DNA of 7,373 nucleotides, taken from JBEVMS01 sp040508515 (lineage in GTDB: Bacteria; Pseudomonadota; Gammaproteobacteria; Xanthomonadales; Rhodanobacteraceae). The number at the start of each line of letters is the position of its first letter. Positions within the stretch are counted from its first letter, which is position 1. The notes under the pieces were generated by a model. The model was not told where the DNA came from. It did not search any database and saw only the letters and a list, made by a program, of their open reading frames with translations. The DNA is taken from positions 1-7,373 of the forward strand of contig JBEVMS010000080.1 of the NCBI GenBank assembly GCA_040508515.1. Direction: 5' to 3'. Below are positions 1-5,376 of the stretch, one piece after another. The position numbers and the translations under genes are program-made.

Positions 1-311
1 AGGGGCTGGACCTGGCCCAGGTATACCGCGTGATCACGCAGTCGGCCGGCAACTCATGGATGTTCGAAAACCGCATGCAGCATGTGCTCGACGGCGATTA
101 CGCGCCACGCAGCGCGGTGGATATCTTCGTCAAGGACCTGGGCATCGTGCTGGACATGGCTCGCACCAACGCGTTTCCGGTGCCGCTGGCCGGCACGGCG
201 CTGCAAATGTTTTTGATGACTGCTGCGGCCGGCATGGGCCGTGACGACGATGCATCGGTTACCCGTTTATACGCCCAAATCGCCGGGCTCGAATTGCCAG
301 ACAGGCGCTGA
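1..311 (+). CDS. ltnD: L-threonate dehydrogenase, C-terminal part (gene starts before the window)
   Basis: The frame is open from the window edge and ends at TGA 309-311, giving about 102 C-terminal residues of a protein normally near 300. They match the C-terminal all-helical domain of the 3-hydroxyisobutyrate/6-phosphogluconate dehydrogenase superfamily, with the LtnD (YgbJ) signatures SAGNSWMFENR and SAVDIFVKDLGIVLDMA; the K-D pair in the second belongs to the conserved active-site helix of this superfamily. The NAD-binding Rossmann domain and the catalytic lysine motif lie outside the window. LtnD oxidises L-threonate to 2-oxo-tetronate in the cytoplasm, feeding OtnI and OtnK just downstream on the same strand after a 50-base gap. 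A sister enzyme for D-erythronate or another 2-hydroxy acid cannot be ruled out without the N-terminus, but the otnI-otnK context favours a four-carbon sugar acid substrate. Confidence 0.88.
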   Translation, partial: GLDLAQVYRVITQSAGNSWMFENRMQHVLDGDYAPRSAVDIFVKDLGIVLDMARTNAFPVPLAGTALQMFLMTAAAGMGRDDDASVTRLYAQIAGLELPDRR

Positions 312-361
312 AGTCACCGGCTTCGGCTTTCTTTTCTATCGTTCCTACGAGGATTTTCCCC

Positions 362-1153
362 GTGCCCCGTTTTGCCGCCAACCTCAGCTTCATGTTCAAC
401 GAATATCCGTTTCTGGAACGGTTCGAAGCCGCCGCCGAGGCGGGCTTCCAGTTCGTCGAGTTTCTGTTCCCCTACGAGCATCCGGTTGAGGTTGTGACCG
501 AGCGCGCGCGCCAGGCCGGCGTGCAGACCGTGCTGTTCAACCTGCCGCCGGGCGACTGGGATATCGGTGAGCGTGGCATGGCCGCACTGCCTTCGCGGGT
601 CGAGGAGCTGCGCGAGGGCGTGGCGCGGGCGCTGCCGTACATCCGCGCCATGGGCGTCAAGCAAGTGCATCTGATGGCCGGTTTCGCGCGGCGTGGTGAC
701 CCCACCATCGACCGTTGCTACCGCGAGGCGGTCCGCTGGTGCGCGCAGCAACTGGAACCGGAGGGCGTGAACATCTTGCTGGAGCCGATCAACGGGCGCG
801 ACATGCCTGGCTATTACCTCAATGACGTCGACGCGGCCGGCGCGTTGATCGAGGAGCTTGGGCTGCCCAACGTCAAGCTGCAATTGGACGTCTATCATGC
901 TCAAGTCTTGCAGGGCGACATCACGCGCTTGATGCGGCAGTGGATGCCATTGATCGGTCACGTACAGATCGCCAGCGTGCCCTCGCGGCACGAGCCGAAC
1001 GGGGAGGAACTGAACTATCCGTTCCTGTTCAGCGAGTTCGATCGACTCGGCTACACCGGCTTCATCGGCGCTGAATACCGTCCGCGCGCGCGCACCGAGG
1101 ACGGATTGGCTTGGTTCGCACCTTACCGCCACGCGACACAGGTGCAGTCATGA
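362..1153 (+). CDS. otnI: 2-oxo-tetronate isomerase OtnI (hydroxypyruvate isomerase family)
   Basis: The 263-residue protein has the length and sequence of the Hyi/OtnI (YgbM) branch of the xylose-isomerase-like TIM barrels. It starts at GTG 362, supported by GAGGA at 349-353 with an 8-base spacer and by the family N-terminus ANLSFMFNEYPFLERF. Expected metal and catalytic residues are present: E141 in LLEPINGRDMPGYYL, D176 and H179 in LQLDVYHAQ, Q202 in GHVQIAS, and E238 in GAEYRP. It should interconvert 2-oxo-tetronate and 3-oxo-tetronate, linking LtnD upstream to OtnK downstream. Its TGA (1151-1153) overlaps the otnK ATG by four bases, which suggests translational coupling. Older annotations would call it hydroxypyruvate isomerase; the neighbouring kinase of the DUF1537 family is the main reason to prefer OtnI. 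Confidence 0.92.
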   Translation: MPRFAANLSFMFNEYPFLERFEAAAEAGFQFVEFLFPYEHPVEVVTERARQAGVQTVLFNLPPGDWDIGERGMAALPSRVEELREGVARALPYIRAMGVKQVHLMAGFARRGDPTIDRCYREAVRWCAQQLEPEGVNILLEPINGRDMPGYYLNDVDAAGALIEELGLPNVKLQLDVYHAQVLQGDITRLMRQWMPLIGHVQIASVPSRHEPNGEELNYPFLFSEFDRLGYTGFIGAEYRPRARTEDGLAWFAPYRHATQVQS

Positions 1154-2418
1154 GTCTTTTGCTGGGTGCCATCGCCGACGATTACACCGGCGCGTCGGAT
1201 CTGGCCAGCACGCTGGCCGGTAACGGCCTGCGCGTGGTGCAGACGATCGGGATTCCGGCCGCCGATATCGAACTGCCCGAGGTGGATGCGGTGGTAGTGG
1301 CGTTGAAGAGCCGCTCGATCGCGCCGGCCGAGGCGGTGGCGCAATCGCAGGCGGCCGAAGCGTGGCTGTGTGGTCGCGGCGCGCGGCATGTGCTGTTCAA
1401 GGTCTGCTCCACCTTCGACTCCACCGCCAAGGGCAACATCGGGCCGGTGACCGACGCGCTGGCCGCAAGCACCGGTGCGATGCCGCTGGTGTGTCCGGCG
1501 TTTCCGCGCAACGGTCGCACGGTCTACCAGGGGCATTTGTTCGTCGGCGCCAAGCGCCTGGACGAGAGCCCGTTGAAGGATCACCCGATCACCCCGATGC
1601 GCGACTCCAGCCTGGTGCGCCTGATGCAGGCGCAAAGCACGCGGCCGGTCGGCTTGCTGCCGTTGGCGGTGATCGCCCAGGGCGTGGCGGCGGTGCGCGA
1701 AGAACTGGCGCGGCTGCGCGAGCAAGGTTGCGGCAGCGTAATCGCCGATGCGGTGTCCGAGGCCGATCTGGAAGTGCTCGGCCAGGTCGCGCTGGATGAG
1801 CCGTTGTCGACCGGCGCGTCCGGCCTGGGCCTGGGCCTGGCGCGTGCGCTGGTGGCGCAACGCCAGGCGGTGCCGCCGGCGGTACGGACGAATGCGGCGC
1901 AGGGCGCGCGCGGATCATTGATCCTCGCCGGCAGTTGCTCGGCCGCCACGCTGGAGCAGATCGCGGTGGCCGAGCAGCACATGCCGGTGCTGCGTTTGGA
2001 CGTCCAGGCGCTGCTGGACGGCAGCGCCAACGTTGACGCGCCGTTGGCCTGGGCCACGCAGCAACTGGCGCAGGGGCCGGCTTTGATCGCCACCAGCGCG
2101 GCGCCGGCGCAGGTGCTTGAGCTGCAGGCGCGCTACGGCGGCGAGCATGTGTCGGCGGTGCTGGAAGGCACGCTGGCCACGTTGGCGCAGCGGTTGGCGG
2201 AGCAGGGCTTGTCGCGGCTGATCGTCGCCGGTGGCGAAACCTCCGGCGCGGTGGTCGACCGGCTCGGCGTCGAGGCGTTTCTGATCGGTGCCGAGCTGGC
2301 ACCCGGCGTGCCGATGCTCTACGCGCTGGGACGTCGGCACGCCGGCCTGCGATTGGTGCTCAAGTCGGGCAATTTCGGCGATCGCGATTTGTTCGGCCGC
2401 GCCGCGCAGGCCGATTGA
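1150..2418 (+). CDS. otnK: 3-oxo-tetronate kinase OtnK (four-carbon acid sugar kinase, DUF1537 family)
   Basis: The 422-residue protein is full length for the OtnK (YgbK) family. I start it at ATG 1150, overlapping the otnI stop; a TTG at 1111 would add 13 residues with no family support. The N-terminal substrate-binding domain (about 1-240) opens with GAIADDYTGASDLAS and contains FKVCSTFDSTAKGNIGPV (83-100) and CPAFPRNGRTVYQGH (115-129). The C-terminal nucleotide-binding domain (about 255-420) has the glycine-rich LILAGSCSAATLEQ, then IVAGGETSGAVVDRLGV (358-374), APGVP (384-388) and LVLKSGNFGDRDLFGRA (402-418). It phosphorylates 3-oxo-tetronate with ATP to the 4-phosphate, which OtnC would decarboxylate to dihydroxyacetone phosphate. 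No otnC follows; the next gene is convergent. All signature motifs are intact, so the enzyme is probably active. Confidence 0.93.
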   Translation: MSLLLGAIADDYTGASDLASTLAGNGLRVVQTIGIPAADIELPEVDAVVVALKSRSIAPAEAVAQSQAAEAWLCGRGARHVLFKVCSTFDSTAKGNIGPVTDALAASTGAMPLVCPAFPRNGRTVYQGHLFVGAKRLDESPLKDHPITPMRDSSLVRLMQAQSTRPVGLLPLAVIAQGVAAVREELARLREQGCGSVIADAVSEADLEVLGQVALDEPLSTGASGLGLGLARALVAQRQAVPPAVRTNAAQGARGSLILAGSCSAATLEQIAVAEQHMPVLRLDVQALLDGSANVDAPLAWATQQLAQGPALIATSAAPAQVLELQARYGGEHVSAVLEGTLATLAQRLAEQGLSRLIVAGGETSGAVVDRLGVEAFLIGAELAPGVPMLYALGRRHAGLRLVLKSGNFGDRDLFGRAAQAD

Positions 2419-2443
2419 TTCCGTAGCTTGGCTGCGGCGGCCG

Positions 2444-2460
2444 CGTGCCCGCGAGGGACG
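2444..2460. terminator. Small hairpin between convergent genes, possible weak terminator
   Basis: CGTGCCC-GCGA-GGGACG can fold into a six-pair stem with one bulged G, closed by a GNRA-type GCGA tetraloop. It fills the end of the 42-base gap between the otnK stop and the stop codon of the convergent membrane protein gene. No T-run follows on either strand, so intrinsic termination is doubtful. It is recorded because it is the only structure in this convergent gap. Confidence 0.22.
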
Positions 2461-2898
2461 TCAGCGCAGCCGCAGCGCCAGCCATGACAGCAGCGCCAGC
2501 AGGTTGATGCCGATCCGCGAGATGCCCGGTCCGCCGATCGCCAGCACAAAACCCTGCGTGCCCAGATGCCAGTCCAGCCCCAGGCGCGGGGTGGACTGGA
2601 GGCTGGCGAACACGTTGAGGTAGGCGCCGCAGTGCAGCGCGTAGCTGAACACCGGCGTGGCGATCAGCGGCAATTGCAGCAACTGCGCCCAACTGGACAA
2701 GGTCACGCCGCGCTCGTGCCCTTCCACCAGCAGCACGCCGGCGACCAGCACAAAGACAAACACCGCCAGACTGAGCAGCGCGATCACGCTGTCATGCGTG
2801 CTGCCCAGTGGCAGCAACCGGCGCAGCATCGCCGCCGCGCCGTACAGGCCGCCGGCGATTTGCAGCATGCCGATCAGTCGAAAAAGAAAGCTTTGCAT
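2461..2898 (-). CDS. Small predicted inner-membrane protein, function unknown
   Basis: The 145-residue protein is strongly hydrophobic, and I do not recognise the family. Four likely membrane helices are visible: about 4-25 (FLFRLIGMLQIAGGLYGAAA), 38-59 (IALLSLAVFVFVLVAGVLLV), 70-98, and 124-143 (GINLLALLSWLALRL). The 59-68 loop (EGHERGVTLS) and the 100-112 loop are polar, and the protein ends in the basic LRLR. ATG 2898 is the first start in frame and places helix 1 at the very N-terminus, but only a weak ribosome-binding sequence precedes it. The next methionine (M11) would cut into helix 1. The gene is convergent with otnK (42-base gap) and downstream of ygiC on the same strand, separated by 304 bases and a candidate terminator, so it is probably its own unit. 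Hydrophobic pattern, codon use and clean ends argue that it is real. Confidence 0.75.
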   Translation of the reverse strand: MQSFLFRLIGMLQIAGGLYGAAAMLRRLLPLGSTHDSVIALLSLAVFVFVLVAGVLLVEGHERGVTLSSWAQLLQLPLIATPVFSYALHCGAYLNVFASLQSTPRLGLDWHLGTQGFVLAIGGPGISRIGINLLALLSWLALRLR

Positions 2899-3202
2899 GA
2901 GTTGCCACGGCCTAAAAAGGAACCAAGCTTAGCCGATGCGCCGAAGACCTCCCGTGCGATTGGTATGCTCATTCATCCGGGGCTAAAGCGCGCGTCGATT
3001 TCGCCGGTTGCGGGGGCGGCGGCAGGTTTCAAAAGTGCATTGCGGGTCGGACACACAGCACCGAAAGCTTGCGTTTTGAAGTCTGTACCGCGATGCCTCG
3101 GCTGCTGTCGGCGCGTCGCTGAGCGGCGCGGTTGCGTAGAGAAAATGCAGCCGGCGCGGGCAGGCTGCGTGCATCGGTCCGATGAATCGTTACGGCGGCG
3201 GG
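2899..3202. other. Intergenic region between ygiC and the membrane protein gene
   Basis: No convincing gene is visible in these 304 bases. A 63-codon frame on the - strand (ATG 3174 to stop 2983) lacks a ribosome-binding site, is rich in R, A and C, and resembles no family I know, so I do not call it. The ygiC-proximal end holds a hairpin followed by T-rich sequence (listed separately) and the 13-base interrupted palindrome CATCGG-T-CCGATG at 3172-3184. The middle holds a sigma-28-like pair on the + strand, TAAA at 2984-2987 and GCCGGTTG at 3003-3010 with a 15-base spacer; the -10 element matches the GCCGATAA consensus at only 5 of 8 positions. I could not assign a clear promoter for the membrane protein gene. 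Confidence 0.5.
3137..3168 (-). terminator. Candidate rho-independent terminator downstream of ygiC
   Basis: Read on the - strand, GCAGCC (3168-3163), a ten-base GC-rich loop and GGCTGC (3152-3147) form a six-pair stem that begins 34 bases past the ygiC stop. ATTTTCTCTA follows directly, a short T-rich tract in an otherwise very GC-rich region. Position, orientation and T-tract fit an intrinsic terminator for the ygiB-ygiC unit. The stem is short and the T-run is interrupted, so strength is uncertain. Confidence 0.42.
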
Positions 3203-4390
3203 TCAGGCGTAAAGCACGCCGCTGGCCACCGTTTCGGTGATCACATGCGGCAGGAAGCGCGCGCTGTCGCGGGTGATCGGACCGGAGTCCTCACGTATGC
3301 CGATGCCAACCGCGGCATCGCCCACGATCCAGCTGCCGACCAACGGATAACGCCCGGCGAAGCTTGGCAGCGGGTGTATCGCCTGTTGAATCCACGGGCC
3401 AGCGAGGTAGGGGCCGTCACTGTCCAGACGGCGGCCATCGGGCCACTGCATGGCGATGTTGGCGCCTTCGCGCGAGAACAGCGGCTTGCGCACCCAGCCC
3501 GATGGCGGCGCTTTGCCCTCGGCGTCGAAATGCGCCTCCAGAAGGTTGGGATGGCCCGGATGCGCCTGCCACAGCAACGGCAGGATGCCCTTGTTACTGA
3601 GCAGGGCCTTCCACGCCGGCTCGATCAGCTGCACGCCGGCCTTGGGCAGCGCGGCGCCGAAGCGGTCGCGCATCAGGTCTTCCAGCGGATAAAGCTTGAA
3701 CAAGCTGCCGATGACGCGATCGTGCAGGTCGGTAAAGCGGCCATCCGCACTCAGCCCGATGTCCTGGATGGCCAGCATTTCGGTGGCCAGCCCGGCTTGC
3801 AGCGCGCCCTCGCGCAAATAGTCCACGGTGGCCTGATCCTCCACCGCCTCGCGCAAGGCGGTGAAGTAGAGGGGCTGGCGCACATAGGCGCCGAGCTGCG
3901 CGAAGCGTTCGACCAAGGCTTCGTGGATAGAGTTGAACTGGTCGCTGCCGGTGGCCAGCCGGCCGTTGGCGCGCTGCTCTTCCAGCCATTGCCACTGGAA
4001 GAAAGACGCCTCGAACAGCGAAGTCGGGGTGTCGTAATTGAGTTCGTAAAGCTTGGCCGGGCCGCGACCGTCATAGGCCAGATCCAGCCGGCCGTAAAGA
4101 TGCGGCTCACGCGCGCGCCAACTGGCGGCAATCCAATCCCAGTAGGGCTCCGGAATCGCCAACTGGCGCAGCCGCTGCTCGCTGGCGACGATGCCGTCGA
4201 GCAGGTCCATCGCCATCGCGTGCAAGTCCGCGCTGGGCGCCTCCAGATCGTCCTCGATCTGACGCAGGCTGAAGGCGTAATAGGCGCTCTCGTCCCAGTA
4301 GGGCGCGCCGTGGATGCTGTGGTGGCGAAAGCCGGCCTCGGCGGCTTGCCGGCGCCAGTCGGTGCGCTCGGTGATGGCGATACGTTGCAT
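3203..4390 (-). CDS. ygiC: YgiC-type glutathionylspermidine synthase-like ATP-grasp enzyme
   Basis: The 395-residue protein aligns along its length with E. coli YgiC/YjfC and with the C-terminal synthetase half of Gsp synthetase/amidase; there is no N-terminal CHAP amidase domain. The start fits the YgiC-like N-terminus (ITERTDWRRQAAEAGF). ATP-grasp features are present: R101 and D103 in GRLDLAYDGRG, the acidic metal-binding stretch ELNYDTPTSLFEA (E116, N118), PAWKALLSNKGILPLLW (259-274), VRKPLFSREGANI with K302 and R308, and GSWIVGD near 352-358. Such enzymes join a carboxyl group to an amine using ATP, but the YgiC/YjfC branch has no settled substrate, and E. coli members are not established as true Gsp synthetases; I would not assert glutathionylspermidine as product. 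The gene starts two bases after the ygiB stop, so the two are almost certainly co-transcribed, with the enzyme cytoplasmic and YgiB membrane-anchored. Confidence 0.9.
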   Translation of the reverse strand: MQRIAITERTDWRRQAAEAGFRHHSIHGAPYWDESAYYAFSLRQIEDDLEAPSADLHAMAMDLLDGIVASEQRLRQLAIPEPYWDWIAASWRAREPHLYGRLDLAYDGRGPAKLYELNYDTPTSLFEASFFQWQWLEEQRANGRLATGSDQFNSIHEALVERFAQLGAYVRQPLYFTALREAVEDQATVDYLREGALQAGLATEMLAIQDIGLSADGRFTDLHDRVIGSLFKLYPLEDLMRDRFGAALPKAGVQLIEPAWKALLSNKGILPLLWQAHPGHPNLLEAHFDAEGKAPPSGWVRKPLFSREGANIAMQWPDGRRLDSDGPYLAGPWIQQAIHPLPSFAGRYPLVGSWIVGDAAVGIGIREDSGPITRDSARFLPHVITETVASGVLYA

Positions 4391-4392
4391 GG

Positions 4393-4962
4393 TCAGCCGC
4401 CGACGTCGGCGCTACTTCTGCCGAAACCACCGCGGCTGACCGTGACGGCGCGGTCGGGCACCGCGTTGACCGGCACCAGCGCCGAACCCACGCCACGAAC
4501 GGCACCACCACCACCCGTGACAGGCCCGGTAGCATAGCCGGGCTGCTGCTGCTGCTGCTGCGGGTCGGGCCGGCGCCAGCCGCCGCGCGCGTCACGGAAG
4601 GCCGGGCCGCCGCTGAAGCCGGGCGCGGGGCTACCGCCGCGCATCATCTGTGACAGGAAAAAGCCGGTCATAAGCGGGCCAAAGAACGAATGGCCACCGG
4701 CATCATGGCGCTGCTCGCAGCCGTTCTCGCCCCATTCCTGGATGCATTGCTGGCGGTCGGCGTATTGCGGCGCTTGCGCCTGGCTCTGCTGCTCGGCCTT
4801 GGCGTAAGCGGCGGTGCAGGTGCTGCGATCGTTGGTGGCAGCCACGCAGGCCTCCACCGAGGTGTACAGGCCTTCGCGCGCCTCGGTGTCGTGGTCGCAA
4901 GCGGCCAGCCATAGCGGGGCGGTGCTCATCAACAGCAAGGCGGTGGTGCGTGAGCGCTTCAT
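4393..4962 (-). CDS. ygiB: YgiB-type DUF1190 lipoprotein
   Basis: The 189-residue product begins MKRSRTTALLLMSTAPLWL, a lipoprotein signal with positive n-region, hydrophobic core and lipobox LAAC; C22 should be lipidated. Asp follows at +2, which in E. coli favours inner-membrane retention, a rule not proven for this organism. The mature part follows YgiB/YjfM: LYTSVEACVAA, CTAAYAKAEQQ, APQYADRQQCIQEWGENGCE (an even set of cysteines that could pair), then FFGPLMTGFFLSQMMRGG, a G/P/Q-rich linker with six consecutive glutamines, and the conserved end VTVSRGGFGRSSADVGG. I choose ATG 4962 because it has a near-ideal signal peptide and an AAGG ribosome-binding sequence five bases upstream; the frame extends to 5265 but that part is low-complexity and unlike the family. 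It overlaps nothing and precedes ygiC by two bases. Function is unknown; the conserved pairing suggests an envelope role with YgiC. Confidence 0.9.
   Translation of the reverse strand: MKRSRTTALLLMSTAPLWLAACDHDTEAREGLYTSVEACVAATNDRSTCTAAYAKAEQQSQAQAPQYADRQQCIQEWGENGCEQRHDAGGHSFFGPLMTGFFLSQMMRGGSPAPGFSGGPAFRDARGGWRRPDPQQQQQQPGYATGPVTGGGGAVRGVGSALVPVNAVPDRAVTVSRGGFGRSSADVGG
4398..4411. promoter_or_regulatory. 14-bp perfect palindrome just upstream of the ygiC start
   Basis: CGCCGACGTCGGCG reads identically on both strands. It lies in the last codons of ygiB (Ser-Ala-Asp-Val), seven bases before the ATG-proximal ygiB stop region and within the likely ribosome footprint of ygiC. As RNA it can fold as a five-pair GC stem with an ACGU loop, next to the weak ribosome-binding sequence GGCGG. 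It could temper ygiC translation or be a protein-binding site, but it is also within a conserved coding end, so chance is possible. Confidence 0.3.
4543..4560 (-). repeat. Pure CAG triplet repeat (six units) encoding polyglutamine in ygiB
   Basis: Six perfect CTG units on the + strand are six CAG glutamine codons in ygiB, flanked by proline (Pro-Asp-Pro before, Pro-Gly-Tyr after). Because the unit is three bases, slippage would change the linker length without shifting the frame. The tract lies in the variable linker between the conserved N-terminal and C-terminal parts. Confidence 0.85.
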
Positions 4963-5376
4963 GCCGGCCTTTCCAGGAATTGGAGCACTAGCATGCCTGT
5001 TCAGGTGCTGGGGCGGAAGTTTTCGCGAGCGACGATCAGCATGTCGCCGTCGTCTGCCAGGGCCAGGGGACGGCTGCTGCGGCAGGATCGCCGCATCACC
5101 TCCGAGCGTAGGCCGCACGGACCGCTGGCGCTCGCGGGTGTGCAATGCGAGGAGGCGCTCCCTGGCGCTAGGGCCGCTCTTCAACGACAGGTCTGGCAAC
5201 GCTCCCAACCGGTTTTCGTCGGGCACACGCATGCGCTTGCGAGCGCTGCGATCAGCGCATCGCATCCGGTGAGATCGGCCTGATTCCTGCGACGGGAGTC
5301 GATTTCACGTCAGTGCCGGTAACCGTCTTCCATCAACACTACGGCACCAGGCAAACCGCTTCAGCGATTTATACAG
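4963..5376. other. Intergenic region between srkA and ygiB
   Basis: These 414 bases contain no intact gene I can support. The ygiB-proximal end carries the ygiB ribosome-binding sequence (complement of 4968-4974). A stop-interrupted - strand frame ending at 5001 may be a gene remnant (listed separately). Two inverted repeats are visible: GCGCTG-CGAT-CAGCGC (5243-5258) and GTGCCG/CGGCAC with a 23-base loop (5313-5347); neither has a T-run, so neither is a good terminator for srkA. TATAAA on the - strand (5368-5373), four bases past the srkA stop, is a possible -10 element but has no matching -35. Length and content suggest ygiB-ygiC has its own promoter here. Confidence 0.5.
5001..5180 (-). 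pseudogene. Possible remnant of a gene: C-terminal fragment upstream of ygiB
   Basis: On the - strand a frame runs from just after an in-frame TGA (5181-5183) to TGA at 5001-5003. Its last residues, PLALADDGDMLIVARENF, read like a natural protein end; the hydrophobic GD-x-LIVAR pattern resembles the final strand of TrkA-C/RCK-type regulatory domains of ion channels, a tentative comparison only. The upstream part is low-quality and interrupted, and the other two frames either contain stops or are arginine/proline-rich with no recognisable family. Internal ATGs (5096, 5042) would give only 31 or 13 residues. It ends 38 bases before the ygiB start on the same strand, consistent with a decayed first gene of the ygiB operon. 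Chance coding-like sequence in GC-rich DNA is the alternative. Confidence 0.2.

Noticed and set aside
1083..1094. CG dinucleotide run inside otnI
   Set aside because: It encodes normal residues (Arg-Ala-Arg) in a GC-rich gene, and nothing suggests a regulatory or phase-variable role.
314..1132. 272-codon frame on the - strand opposite otnI
   Set aside because: Same reason: otnI has full family signatures and a good ribosome-binding site, while the opposite frame has biased composition and no recognisable domain.
2983..3174. 63-codon - strand frame in the ygiC/membrane-protein gap
   Set aside because: No ribosome-binding site, odd composition (many C and R), and it spans the candidate terminator tail.
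3182..4537. 451-codon open frame on the + strand, antisense to ygiC
   Set aside because: It lies opposite a clearly homologous gene and its product is rich in R, Q, A, G and V without any known motif. Long antisense frames are expected in GC-rich genes with strong third-position bias.
5088..5105. Sequence on the + strand resembling the 3' end of 16S rRNA (ATCACCTCC)
   Set aside because: Only nine bases match and no rRNA surrounds them. On the - strand it is an SD-like GGAGGTGAT placed too close to an ATG to start a credible gene.
4963..5265. N-terminal extension of ygiB to 5265
   Set aside because: The added 101 residues are arginine/proline-rich and unlike YgiB, and would bury a textbook lipoprotein signal peptide in the middle of the protein.
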